Source: Pseudomonadales bacterium (lineage in GTDB: Bacteria > Pseudomonadota > Gammaproteobacteria > Pseudomonadales > Azotimanducaceae). Taken from it: a stretch of 64,000 nt of DNA. Below are positions 8,309 to 16,587 of this stretch, piece after piece; position 1 is the first letter of the stretch; every line of letters starts with the position of its first letter. Made by a program: the position numbers and the translations under genes. The notes beneath the pieces are model-generated. The model worked only from the letters and a program-made list of their open reading frames with translations, made no database searches and was not told the DNA's origin. The stretch is taken from the NCBI GenBank assembly GCA_028281005.1, contig JANQKS010000040.1, positions 1-64,000 on the forward strand. Reading direction: 5' to 3'.

Positions 8309-9092
8309 ACGTTGGCGTGGTTTTGTTGAGGTAAGCCTCGATTGCCGCAGCACGGTCTGCGGTGCTGGCGCTAAACATGTTTTGGTCGGTGTCCATGTGC
8401 ATGATGGCGTGATTCAGCGCATTGGCAATTTGGTTGGTTGACGCCTTGATCATCTGTGCGGCAACCGGCGGCTTGGCGGCGTAGTGCTGTGCCATGTCAT
8501 ATGCGCGTACGAGGAGCTCATCCAAGGGTACCACTTCATCCAGCACGCCCCAGCTTTCGAGTTGGCTCGCGTGCACGCGTTCGCCGCCGACCACGAGGCG
8601 CTTGCTACGCGCCGGTCCAACCAGATTCACCAACAGCGGTAAGCTCTTCCACATCAGGTTGACGCCGATGTCAATTTCCGGGTACTGCATAAAACAGTTG
8701 TCGGCGCCAATCCGAAAATCACACGCAGTTGCGACACAAGCGCCGCCACCCATGGCCGCGCCGTTCCACGCCGCGATGGTGATTTGGTCCATGTCCAAGA
8801 TGGCCTCGATGGTGCGTTCCCCCATGCGCATGCGCCGCCGCCGCTGTACCAAGGGGACTTTATACGCCTCGCCGCGGTCGGTGAGATCAGCGCCGGATGA
8901 AAAGTGTTTGCCGGCACCGGTGAAAACCACCACACGCGTGTCCGGGTCATCGCGAAATGCAAGCACAGCGTGTTCGATTTCACTCAGGTGTTCGTAGTTG
9001 AGCGCGTTGGCTTTGTCTGAGCGGTTAAAGGTGAGCGTGGCGATGTGGTGGTCGCGCGCAACGGTGATGTTTTGATAAGCGGTGGAATTCAT
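8295..9092 (-). CDS. Enoyl-CoA hydratase/isomerase (crotonase) family protein
   Basis: A 265-residue crotonase-fold protein acting on acyl-CoA thioesters. The oxyanion-hole segments are FSSGADL and AMGGGACVATACDFR, and the second catalytic-type glutamate is kept in YPEIDIGV. The first glutamate of true hydratases (in GGGCELA) is replaced by valine (GGGACVA), so it may be an isomerase, hydrolase or lyase rather than a classic hydratase. The start ATG at 9092 faces the LysR gene across a 243-base region rich in hairpins. It converges with the Rieske gene and overlaps it. The exact reaction cannot be told. Confidence 0.88.
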   Translation of the reverse strand: MNSTAYQNITVARDHHIATLTFNRSDKANALNYEHLSEIEHAVLAFRDDPDTRVVVFTGAGKHFSSGADLTDRGEAYKVPLVQRRRRMRMGERTIEAILDMDQITIAAWNGAAMGGGACVATACDFRIGADNCFMQYPEIDIGVNLMWKSLPLLVNLVGPARSKRLVVGGERVHASQLESWGVLDEVVPLDELLVRAYDMAQHYAAKPPVAAQMIKASTNQIANALNHAIMHMDTDQNMFSASTADRAAAIEAYLNKTTPTFSGN

Positions 9093-9123
9093 AACCCCAT
9101 CATATAAAAAAGACAGAAGGGCT

Positions 9124-9143
9124 GAGACCTTTATTAAGGTCTC
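9124..9143. promoter_or_regulatory. Perfect hairpin upstream of the crotonase gene
   Basis: Arms GAGACCTT (9124-9131) and AAGGTCTC (9136-9143) are exact inverted complements around a TATT loop, 32 bases before the crotonase start. It could be a protein operator or part of the 5' leader. No T-run follows on either strand that would make a convincing terminator. Confidence 0.45.
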
Positions 9144-9166
9144 CAGCCACTCCTGCCGGTGTATGT

Positions 9167-9214
9167 GAGGGACATCCGAGGAAGGGGAGGGGAGGGGAGG
9201 TTCGGATATCCCTC
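9167..9214. promoter_or_regulatory. Long imperfect hairpin with a G-tract loop (possible G-quadruplex)
   Basis: Arms 9167-9179 (GAGGGACATCCGA) and 9202-9214 (TCGGATATCCCTC) pair at 12 of 13 positions. The 22-base loop between them holds three GGGG runs separated by single A residues plus flanking GG pairs, a composition that can fold into a G-quadruplex. It lies between the divergent crotonase and LysR genes. Confidence 0.5.
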
Positions 9215-9280
9215 TGGGGAACTGATCTGTATTCGATGGATGTATGTTACTTTGGGTAACAAATAATGCAACCTAAGGTA

Positions 9281-9299
9281 ACGCAACACATTGTTGCGT
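9281..9299. promoter_or_regulatory. Palindromic site before the LysR gene
   Basis: Perfect inverted repeat ACGCAACA (9281-9288), spacer CAT, TGTTGCGT (9292-9299), 36 bases before the LysR start. Related TGCAAC copies sit on both sides (near 9267 and 9303), and a smaller GTTAC/GTAAC pair lies at 9246-9260. The position and clustering suit an autoregulatory LysR-type binding region. Confidence 0.5.
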
Positions 9300-9335
9300 A
9301 TATGCAACACAAAGCCGCTCTGGCATACTGGCCAT

Positions 9336-10226
9336 ATGCTCTGGGATGACTTCCGATATTTTGCCGCCCTGGCGCGTACCGGCAGTGTGCGCGGCGCCGC
9401 TGATGCTTTAGGGGTGAACCCATCCACGGTGACGCGGCGCCTGGATGCGCTTGAGGCTAACCTTGGCGTTTTGTTGTTCACCCGTTCCCCCAAAGGTTTG
9501 CAAATTACCCCTGAAGGCGCACAGGTGGTCGAACGTGTGGAACAGGTGGGGTTACAACTTCGGGACATTGAAAGTGAACTGAAAGGCCGCGACCAACGCC
9601 TGGAGGGCCGCATCCGCCTGGCGGTGCCAGATGTGCTGGCGGTGAGTTTTCTGCTTGCTGATTTAGCGCCGTTTACCGAACAGTACCCGGGCATTGAATT
9701 GCAGATAATGCCGGGTTATCAAAATCTCGATTTGCGCACCGGCGAAACCGATGTCGCTATTCGCGCCACTGAATCACCCCCGGAAGATATGGTGGGACGA
9801 CCGTTAAGCCGTATTGCCTTGGCCGCGTACGGCAGCCGCAAATACGTGGCTGAACATGAAGTGCTGGTGGACATGAGCAACGCCGCGTGGATCGATTGGG
9901 CGCGGCAGGGAGAGGTGATGTCTCTGTATCGAGAGCAGCAGCAGGCCTACTTTCAGGACGTACGTATACACGTGCGCTGTGATCAGATCTTCATGCAACA
10001 TGCGTGTATACGTGCGCATATGGGTTTGGGGATTTTACCGTGTTTGGTCGGTGAGCCGGACGAGACGTTGATGCGGTTGCCGCACATGCCGGTCCACGCC
10101 GGACCTAACCTCTGGCTGTTGACCCACCCGGATCTGCGCAGCGCGCGGCGGGTACTGCTGTTGATGGAATTTATTCGTGATGTGTTTGCGCAACGCCAGC
10201 ATGAGCTTGTAGACACCCATTTGTGA
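9336..10226 (+). CDS. LysR-family transcriptional regulator
   Basis: A 296-residue LysR-type regulator. The N-terminal winged helix-turn-helix is clear (DDFRYFAALARTGSVRGAA, then LGVNPSTVTRRLDALEANLG), followed by the linker helix and a periplasmic-binding-like effector domain with SPPEDMVGRPL and HMGLGILPCLVGE. The ATG at 9336 gives the usual LysR N-terminus; an in-frame upstream ATG at 9291 overlaps the palindromic site and is unlikely. It precedes, on the same strand, the hydrolase/GH78-like/nitrile hydratase genes with a gap of only 26 bases, so it may belong to their transcript or control it. The effector is unknown. Confidence 0.93.
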   Translation: MLWDDFRYFAALARTGSVRGAADALGVNPSTVTRRLDALEANLGVLLFTRSPKGLQITPEGAQVVERVEQVGLQLRDIESELKGRDQRLEGRIRLAVPDVLAVSFLLADLAPFTEQYPGIELQIMPGYQNLDLRTGETDVAIRATESPPEDMVGRPLSRIALAAYGSRKYVAEHEVLVDMSNAAWIDWARQGEVMSLYREQQQAYFQDVRIHVRCDQIFMQHACIRAHMGLGILPCLVGEPDETLMRLPHMPVHAGPNLWLLTHPDLRSARRVLLLMEFIRDVFAQRQHELVDTHL

Positions 10227-10252
10227 AACGATGAAACGAGTTAAGTAGTGTT

Positions 10253-11128
10253 ATGAGTCCAAATAATCGTGCGCCCGCTTCACACACATACTTTTCCCAG
10301 CGCTTGCGCCTGCACTACATCGACTGGGGTAACGAAGGAGCGCCAGTGATGGTGTTGGTGCATGGCCTGCATGATCATTGCCGCACGTGGGATGATTTGG
10401 CCGCTCACTTCTGCGATGACTACCATGTGATCGCGCCGGATCTGCGCGGACATGGTGACTCCGAATGGCTGCGCGGTTCCGGCTACCACTATAGCGACTA
10501 CATCTATGACCTACATCAGCTGATCGTGCAGGCGGATTTAGGGCCGGTGGTGTTGGTGGGCCACAGCCTCGGCGGGGCCATTGCGGCATTGTTCGCCGGT
10601 GTGTATCCGGAACTGGTGAGTCGCCTGGTGTTAATCGAAGCGATTGGTTTATGGAACGCAGAAGCACCGGCGGTACCGGCCCATACCCACATCCGCGAGT
10701 GGATTGAAGGCACCCGTGCGTTGGCGGCGCGCCAGCCGCGCGGCTATGCCGATTTAAGCGAGGCTTACCACCGCATGCAGCAAGCCAATCCTCAGCTAAG
10801 CGATGCGCAAGCCCTGCATCTGACTGTGCATGGTTCGAACCAAAACGAAGACGGTACCTACAGTTGGAAGTACGACAACTACACGTTTAACTTTATGCCG
10901 GGCAGCATTGGCCAGGAGGACATCATAGCGCTGTGGCGACGGATTGCCTGTGCCACCCTGGTGATCACCGCCGACAATGGCCTGGAACATCGCATTGGCC
11001 ATGACGACACCATGCAATATCTGGCCGCGGCGGAGTTGGTTGAGTTGGCTGACGCGGGTCATTGGACCTATCACGACCAACCCGCTGCGGTGCTGGAGCA
11101 CCTGCGGCGATTTCTGCAGGCTGCGTAG
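10253..11128 (+). CDS. Alpha/beta hydrolase in the nitrile hydratase gene set
   Basis: A 291-residue alpha/beta-hydrolase with the oxyanion segment VLVHGLHDHCRTW, the strand APDLRGHGDSEW, the nucleophile elbow GHSLGGA (Ser105) and the likely base histidine in LADAGHWTYHDQP. No signal peptide. It begins 26 bases after the LysR gene and ends about 80 bases before the GH78-like gene, all on one strand. A role with the nitrile hydratase downstream (for example hydrolysis of an ester or a cyanohydrin-type substrate) is only inference from position. The first few residues before YFSQRLRLHYIDWG are poorly conserved, so the exact start is uncertain. Confidence 0.87.
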   Translation: MSPNNRAPASHTYFSQRLRLHYIDWGNEGAPVMVLVHGLHDHCRTWDDLAAHFCDDYHVIAPDLRGHGDSEWLRGSGYHYSDYIYDLHQLIVQADLGPVVLVGHSLGGAIAALFAGVYPELVSRLVLIEAIGLWNAEAPAVPAHTHIREWIEGTRALAARQPRGYADLSEAYHRMQQANPQLSDAQALHLTVHGSNQNEDGTYSWKYDNYTFNFMPGSIGQEDIIALWRRIACATLVITADNGLEHRIGHDDTMQYLAAAELVELADAGHWTYHDQPAAVLEHLRRFLQAA

Positions 11129-11208
11129 ATTTGTCTCAGCTTGCGCGCGGCTTGCGCCTGGCGCACACTTGTCTTACTTCTTGATTGTCTAAGGGATCTA
11201 CCGCGAGC

Positions 11209-13827
11209 ATGTCTGGCGCGCCATTTCGTCTGCGTTGCGAGTTTGCCAGCAACCCGCTTGGGGTAACCCGCCAGCCGCCGCGTTTGTCCTGGTGGATCAA
11301 TGACCCGCGCCCTGCCGAACTACAAGCCGCTTATGAAATTATGGCCGCCTCCAGCAGCGATAAACTGGCGGCTGACCACGCTGATGTCTGGCACAGCGGC
11401 CGGGTCGAATCTGATCGTAGCAGCCACGTTGCTTTCGGGGCCACCACCTTAGCCTCCGGCCAACGGGTGTGGTGGAAAGTACGCACCTTCGACAGTGACG
11501 GCCTTGCCAGCCCATGGAGTGAGGCGGCCACTTTCCAGGTGGGCCTGGCAGATGTTGCCGACTGGCAGGGCCAATGGATGACCTCACGCCTGCGCGGTAG
11601 CCGCTCTCGCGGTGTGCATGCGGTGGCCATGCGACGAGAATTTGTGCTTACCGAACCTGTGGTGAGCGCCAGCCTGTTTATTTGCGCCTTGGGTGATTAT
11701 CGCGTGCAAATAAACGGCCGCACCGTACCGGGCGCGGACTGTAACGCTTGTTGGAGTGATTTTTCCGGCCAAGCGTATTACCAATCTTTTGAAGTGGCGC
11801 ATCTGCTGAAGGCGGAGCCAAATTGTATAGGCCTGCTGTTGGCCGACGGCTACTACGCCGGTGCTCTGGCGGACGTGGGCCGGGCCAACTACGGTGATCG
11901 GCCGCAGTTACTGCTGCAGCTCGACATCACGCTCGCTTCCGGGGCGCGCGCCCGGTTGACCAGTGATGCTCAGTGGCTGTGGTGTCCAAGTTGGGTGCTG
12001 GCCGCGGATGTCAACACCGGTGAACATCTGGATGCACGCCAATATCTGGACGGCTGGAGCGAAGCGGGGACGGAGACTGTGGGCTGGTCGCCGGTGGAAT
12101 TGCTGCCGCAGCAATCCATCAGTTTATTGTCACAGCCCTATGCCGGGTTTTCTGCACGGCAGATTCTGCGCCCGGTGGATTATCCGCGCACGCTGCGTAA
12201 CGCCCACCGCTTCACCAACATATACGATTTTGGCGAAGCCATTGTGGGTCGGGTTCAGGTCGCCATCAACAGCGCCGCGGCGGACGATATTGTCCTCAGT
12301 TATGCGCTTGATGCTGGCTTCGTTTCCGCCACGCAAGACACCTACACCGCTAGCGGTGCTGATCAAGGGGAACGTTTTATTGGCCATTTTGCGCTGCACA
12401 GTTTTCGTTATCTGCGCATCGAATATACCGGCGGCGCCACCAAACTGGATGAAGTGCAAGCCCTGCGTTTGATCAATTCGGAGTCTCCCAGCCTGCTGTT
12501 TAACTCTGATCACAGCAGCTTAAATCACTTGTTTGCGGCGGTGCAGAGCAGCCTACAGAACGTGGCCCAATCGGTGCCGATGAAAGGTTTGGCGCCGGCG
12601 GAACGTTTACCCGACGCAGCGTATGCCGCCACCTGGGTGCCGTTCTATGCGCAACAAGCACATACACGTGGGTTGGTGGGTAAGTGGGTCGCGGATTTAC
12701 GTTTTGCCTTGCACCAAGATGCCGGCTTACGGCTCGGTGGTGACGAGCTGTCTTCGCAAACGGTTCCGGCACTGTCGCGCGTAGACGGTGAAACTGATGA
12801 GTTTGCGCGTTTTGAAACCTTGGTGCGAACCTTATGGTCGTTGTACCGCTATCAGAACGACATTGAGCTGTTGCGCGAATGTTATGGCGAGCTGCGGGTT
12901 GCTGCGCTCAGCTACAAACACGCCCACCCCGAGTTGATCCGCCGCGCCGCCGCGCAACGTTTGTACGGCGATGTGCAGTGGTGTGAGCTGGTGGCCACCT
13001 GTTGCATGCATGGGGTGTTGCGAACCACTGCGCGCATCGCCGGCGTGCTGGGGCATCTGGGCGACTATGAACTGCTGGAAAGTTTGGCCGAAGAGGTCCG
13101 CAAAGCCTTCCGCCGCCGTTACTTAAGTCAAGACGGTCATCTATTGGGTGACTGTCAGTCGGTGTGCTTAGCGGCGTTGTATCACCAGATGTTAGACGCC
13201 GATGAAGTAACCACTGCGCAAACGCGTTTGGTGGAGCTGCTGCAACAGCAGAACTACCACATCGATGCAGCCCCCATCCTCGTACACACAGTGTTGCCTG
13301 TGTTGACCGACGCCGGCCGCTTGGACATGGCTTATATGGTGCTGCTGCAAACCAGTGCTCCGAGTTGGTTGGCCGGCATCGAACAGCGGCCTGGCTGTAT
13401 TGGCCGCAACACGGATGAGTTTGACATTGCCAACGTCGGCGTGTGGGAATGGTTGTTGGAATCCCTCATCGGTTTGCGCCTACACGAAGACTATTCGGTC
13501 AATATGAACGGCTGCCGCAGCGTACGCATCCGCCCGATGCCGCCGTTTGGGGCGCAGTTTCTTGCAGGTTCCCCGGTGCGCTTTGTGGAAGCCAGCGTGC
13601 AAACGTTGTACGGCCAATATGATGTTAAGTGGTGGATTAAGGAACAGGGATTTGAGCTTGAGTTGCTGATCCCTCCTGGCTGCCGCGCCCTGGTCACCAT
13701 GCCGGACGGCATTGAGCAGCAGGTGCAAAGCGGACATCACCGCTTTGTGATGGATTTTGATGCCGGTGGCGATGGCGTGCCGACACTGTTGGATTTAGCG
13801 GGAGGCGCAGATGGACGGCATTCATGA
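11209..13827 (+). CDS. GH78 alpha-L-rhamnosidase-like protein, catalytic residues apparently lost
   Basis: An 872-residue protein with the whole GH78 architecture: N-terminal fibronectin-like region (NPLGVTRQPPRLSWWI, then WHSGRVESD and RVWWKVRTFDSDG), Bac_rhamnosid_N-like beta domain (residues about 130-300), alpha/alpha barrel and C-terminal beta domain (TLYGQYDVKWW). The catalytic loop normally reads VPTDCPQRDERLGWTGD. Here the same-length segment starting at Val456 reads VPMKGLAPAERLPDAAY, so expected acids become Lys459, Ala464 and Tyr472; only Glu465-Arg-Leu is kept. The usual tryptophan-glutamate pair further on also seems replaced (APSWLAGIEQ). It may be a pseudoenzyme or have changed chemistry. 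I chose the ATG at 11209 (AAGGGA upstream) over a TTG at 11185. Its 3' end overlaps the nitrile hydratase beta gene by 17 bases. No signal peptide, so likely cytosolic. Confidence 0.82.
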   Translation: MSGAPFRLRCEFASNPLGVTRQPPRLSWWINDPRPAELQAAYEIMAASSSDKLAADHADVWHSGRVESDRSSHVAFGATTLASGQRVWWKVRTFDSDGLASPWSEAATFQVGLADVADWQGQWMTSRLRGSRSRGVHAVAMRREFVLTEPVVSASLFICALGDYRVQINGRTVPGADCNACWSDFSGQAYYQSFEVAHLLKAEPNCIGLLLADGYYAGALADVGRANYGDRPQLLLQLDITLASGARARLTSDAQWLWCPSWVLAADVNTGEHLDARQYLDGWSEAGTETVGWSPVELLPQQSISLLSQPYAGFSARQILRPVDYPRTLRNAHRFTNIYDFGEAIVGRVQVAINSAAADDIVLSYALDAGFVSATQDTYTASGADQGERFIGHFALHSFRYLRIEYTGGATKLDEVQALRLINSESPSLLFNSDHSSLNHLFAAVQSSLQNVAQSVPMKGLAPAERLPDAAYAATWVPFYAQQAHTRGLVGKWVADLRFALHQDAGLRLGGDELSSQTVPALSRVDGETDEFARFETLVRTLWSLYRYQNDIELLRECYGELRVAALSYKHAHPELIRRAAAQRLYGDVQWCELVATCCMHGVLRTTARIAGVLGHLGDYELLESLAEEVRKAFRRRYLSQDGHLLGDCQSVCLAALYHQMLDADEVTTAQTRLVELLQQQNYHIDAAPILVHTVLPVLTDAGRLDMAYMVLLQTSAPSWLAGIEQRPGCIGRNTDEFDIANVGVWEWLLESLIGLRLHEDYSVNMNGCRSVRIRPMPPFGAQFLAGSPVRFVEASVQTLYGQYDVKWWIKEQGFELELLIPPGCRALVTMPDGIEQQVQSGHHRFVMDFDAGGDGVPTLLDLAGGADGRHS

Positions 13828-14515
13828 CCTGGGCGGTAAACACGGTTTCGGAAAGGTGCAGACCGAAGCCGATGAGGTGGCATTCCCCGAACGCTGGCAG
13901 GGGGCGGTATTTACCATGGTCAACTCGTTGTTTTTCAGCGGTGTGGCCCATAACGCTGATCACTTTCGTCATGCCATAGAGCGCATTGATCCGGTCAGCT
14001 ATCTTAATGATGGCTACTATGGCCGCTGGCTAGGTGGTTTGGAAACGTTATTGGTGGAAGCGGACCGCGTTAGCCAAGCGGACATCAACGAGCGTGCCAT
14101 CACATTGGGGGCAGCAGCAGACGGCAGAATTGCCGCCCGTCCCAATCCGCAGCCTGATGTGTTCCCCGCAGAAGCCGCGGCTGCCAACGCGCAAGCGTCT
14201 GAAGATATGCCGCCCAGTGCGCACCGCGATGTTGAGCAAGCGCCGCGGTTTGCGGTGGATGAGACGGTGCGTACCATCACCACGTCAGTCCCAGGCCATA
14301 CCCGGTTACCCGCATACGCCCGTGGTGCTCCGGGCAAAATTGTGGCGTGGCACGGTGCTTGGGTTTATCCGGACAGCAACGCGCATGGGCAGGGTGAACA
14401 ACCGCAACATTTGTACACCGTCGCCTTTAGCGGAGCAGACTTGTGGGGGAGCGGCGGAGACAGCGGTCTCGAAGTGTGCTTAGACTTGTTCGAACCCTAC
14501 TTGCTGAAGGGATAA
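13811..14515 (+). CDS. nthB: Nitrile hydratase beta subunit
   Basis: A 234-residue protein beginning MDGIHDLGGKHGFG, the hallmark N-terminus of nitrile hydratase beta chains, and ending in the SH3-like barrel domain (PGKIVAWHGAWVYPDSNAHG and LYTVAFSGADLWG). The beta chain pairs with the alpha chain to form the cytosolic enzyme that hydrates nitriles to amides. A GGAGG site lies 6 bases before the ATG, inside the end of the GH78-like gene. Order beta-alpha-activator is the arrangement typical of cobalt-type enzymes. Length is normal. Confidence 0.95.
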   Translation: MDGIHDLGGKHGFGKVQTEADEVAFPERWQGAVFTMVNSLFFSGVAHNADHFRHAIERIDPVSYLNDGYYGRWLGGLETLLVEADRVSQADINERAITLGAAADGRIAARPNPQPDVFPAEAAAANAQASEDMPPSAHRDVEQAPRFAVDETVRTITTSVPGHTRLPAYARGAPGKIVAWHGAWVYPDSNAHGQGEQPQHLYTVAFSGADLWGSGGDSGLEVCLDLFEPYLLKG

Positions 14516-14557
14516 CCCCTACTTAACTGGAATCTCCGACACTTATAGGTCTCACCC

Positions 14558-15130
14558 ATGTCATCATCGCCTGCCGCCTTGCGCGCTGAAGCGCTGGAAA
14601 GTCTCCTTATCGAAAAAGGGTTGCTGGACCCTGCCGTCGTCGACGACGTTATCGAACGTTACAACGAACGTATCGGCCCCATGCGTGGGGCGCAGTTGGT
14701 GGCGCGCGCATGGACCGAGCCGGACTTTAAGCAGCGCTTGCTGGCGGACGGCAGCGCCGCCATCGCCGAATACGACTTCGAAGGCGGCCAGGTGGACAAA
14801 TTGGTGGTGGTGGAAAACACCGATACCGTGCACAACATGGTGGTATGTACGCTGTGTTCCTGTTACCCCTGGGCCGTGCTTGGCCTGCCGCCAAAATGGT
14901 ACAAAGATCCCGCCTACCGTTCGCGCGTGGTGCGTGAGCCTCGCGCGGTGCTTTCGGAGTTTGGTACTGATGTGCCTACCGATAAGACCATACGGGTATG
15001 GGATTCTTCTGCGGAGGTGCGTTACATGGTGCTGCCGCAGATGCCGCCAGCCTGGCGCTCCGCGGATGTTGGCACCTTGGCCGAGCGGGTGACCCGCGAC
15101 AGCATGATTGGTGTGGAAGTGCTGGCTTGA
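14558..15130 (+). CDS. nthA: Nitrile hydratase alpha subunit, cobalt type
   Basis: A 190-residue alpha chain with the metal-binding claw VCTLCSC (Cys97-Thr-Leu-Cys100-Ser-Cys102) followed by [14 protein letters not shown]. Threonine at the second position of the motif (CTLCSC) is associated with cobalt enzymes, serine (CSLCSC) with iron ones. In this family two of the cysteines are oxidised to sulfinic and sulfenic forms. The N-terminal helical region ([13 protein letters not shown]) and the C-terminal [15 protein letters not shown] strand are complete. It follows the beta gene by 42 bases and is followed by the activator gene. Confidence 0.96.
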   Translation: MSSSPAALRAEALESLLIEKGLLDPAVVDDVIERYNERIGPMRGAQLVARAWTEPDFKQRLLADGSAAIAEYDFEGGQVDKLVVVENTDTVHNMVVCTLCSCYPWAVLGLPPKWYKDPAYRSRVVREPRAVLSEFGTDVPTDKTIRVWDSSAEVRYMVLPQMPPAWRSADVGTLAERVTRDSMIGVEVLA

Positions 15131-15160
15131 ACCAGTCGAGCTTTGCAAGATAAACCATCA

Positions 15161-15496
15161 ATGAACGATATCAGCACCGCCTTAGACGAAAACCTGCAGC
15201 CGCCCATGGCCAATGGTGAGGTGCTGTTTGAACAGCCCTGGCAAAGCCGGGTGTTCGGCATGGCGGTGGCGTTACATGAGGCGGGCCTGTTCGAATGGTC
15301 TGAGTTTCAAGCCAGTCTCATCCGTGTGATTGGTCAGTGGGACCGCAGCGCCGAGGATACCGATCCGTATCACTATTACGATCACTTTCAGCAGGCTTTA
15401 AACGATTTGCTCGCCGCCAAAGGCCTGGTGAGCGAAGCGCGCTTGCGCGAACGTGAAGCGCAATACGCCGAACGTCTGCATGGGCACGATCACTGA
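15161..15496 (+). CDS. Nitrile hydratase accessory protein (P14K/NhlE-like activator)
   Basis: A protein of 111 residues with the pattern EVLFEQPWQSRVFGMAVAL, then GLFEWSEFQASL and DPYHYYDHFQQALNDLL, characteristic of the small nitrile hydratase accessory family. Such proteins resemble a beta-subunit N-terminal region and deliver the alpha chain and its cobalt by subunit swapping. I start it at the ATG at 15161; a TTG at 15143 would add six residues without better signals. It is the last gene of the plus-strand set and converges on selU, with overlapping 3' ends (15490-15496). Histidines at the very end (HGHDH) could bind metal. Confidence 0.88.
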   Translation: MNDISTALDENLQPPMANGEVLFEQPWQSRVFGMAVALHEAGLFEWSEFQASLIRVIGQWDRSAEDTDPYHYYDHFQQALNDLLAAKGLVSEARLREREAQYAERLHGHDH

Positions 15497-16587
15497 GGCT
15501 GCGCCAACTCTGCCAAATAGTCTTCGACCGCCCGCATGCTGCCGCGAAAGCGGATGCGCTCCTCTTTGCGGCTCAACTGATAGTCGTACATCGGGTCGTA
15601 GTATCCCTCAAGCAAGCACGCTACCCAGGCTTCATGCGAACCTTGGCCGTTAAATGCGGCGTTGAGCAGGCTATTAATCTCGGCGTACAGCACCCCGCCT
15701 AAGCGACGCGAGATACGTTGCAGGCTGTCGGCATAACGCTGCTCAAGTGCGTGTGCAGGTTCGCCCGCCGCGAGGGGTTCGCTGACGTACTCCTCGACGA
15801 TGTGTTGCACCCGCTCCTGCGGGCTGGCCTCAAGCAAAACCAGGGGCGCTTGTTGCATACACACGTGCCAGCTGGCGGGCAAGGCCAAACGGCCAATGGT
15901 GCGGCTTTCATCTTCCAACACCAACACGTCCTGTTGATGTTGGAGGTAGGCGCAAGCCAAGCTGTTTTCAAAGCTGGCGGGGTAGGGTTGGGGCTCTACG
16001 TGCGCACCGAAGGCGGAACCGCGATGGCGGGCTAACTTCTCCAAGTTGATGCTATTGTTGAGCCGCTCGATCAGCACCGTCTTTTGCACCCCGGTACGCC
16101 CGGCGACCACCCACCATCGTTTACCCTCACCGGGCGCAGTGTCCAGAGTCTCTAAACAAGCTCGACGCAGGGCCTTATAGCCGCCGGGGACACGTTCTAC
16201 ATCGCAGCCTTGGGTGCCCAACCATTGTTGCGCCAACGCCGAACGCTGGCCACCGCGCCAACACAGGATGCGCGCACTTGGGTGTGCGGTGAGAAATTGC
16301 AACCATGCGTCGATGCGTTCTGCTTTCACTGTACCGCTCACCAGTTTGTGCCCTAACGCCGCTGCTGCCGCACTGCCTGAATGTTTGTAGGTGGTGCCAA
16401 CTTGGGCACGCTCTTGGTCGTTTAATATCGGCAGATTGGTGCTGTTGGGGACAGCACCCTGGGCAAACTCTAAAGGCGCGCGCACGTCCAATAGGGGCGT
16501 ACCCCGCAGCAGCAGCTGTTGCGCGGCGTTGCGCGCATGCGACTCACGCAGTTGGCCGCTAGGGCGCTTGTTCGGTAATGGTGGCAC
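15490..16587 (-). CDS. selU: tRNA 2-selenouridine synthase (SelU/MnmH)
   Basis: Rhodanese domain followed by a P-loop domain, the composition of SelU, which converts wobble 2-thiouridine to 2-selenouridine in tRNA using selenophosphate. Seen are LLDVRAPLEFAQGAVPNS, the rhodanese catalytic loop ILCWRGGQRS with its cysteine, LARHRGSAFG, VLVLEDESRTIG and EGYYDPMYDYQL. The Walker A motif is unusual: GRTGVQKT, with glutamine in place of the last glycine. The open frame extends far upstream as a shadow of the neighbouring gene. Homology starts near LRESHARNAAQQ, and GTG at 16587 is the nearest ordinary start, overlapping the previous gene by 29 bases; this start is uncertain. Its presence implies selenophosphate synthetase (SelD) elsewhere. 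Confidence 0.9.
   Translation of the reverse strand: MPPLPNKRPSGQLRESHARNAAQQLLLRGTPLLDVRAPLEFAQGAVPNSTNLPILNDQERAQVGTTYKHSGSAAAAALGHKLVSGTVKAERIDAWLQFLTAHPSARILCWRGGQRSALAQQWLGTQGCDVERVPGGYKALRRACLETLDTAPGEGKRWWVVAGRTGVQKTVLIERLNNSINLEKLARHRGSAFGAHVEPQPYPASFENSLACAYLQHQQDVLVLEDESRTIGRLALPASWHVCMQQAPLVLLEASPQERVQHIVEEYVSEPLAAGEPAHALEQRYADSLQRISRRLGGVLYAEINSLLNAAFNGQGSHEAWVACLLEGYYDPMYDYQLSRKEERIRFRGSMRAVEDYLAELAQPQ

Noticed and set aside
13491-13740. Several 60-90 codon antisense ORFs within the GH78-like gene.
   Set aside because: They are typical GC-rich antisense shadows with no motifs or ribosome sites.
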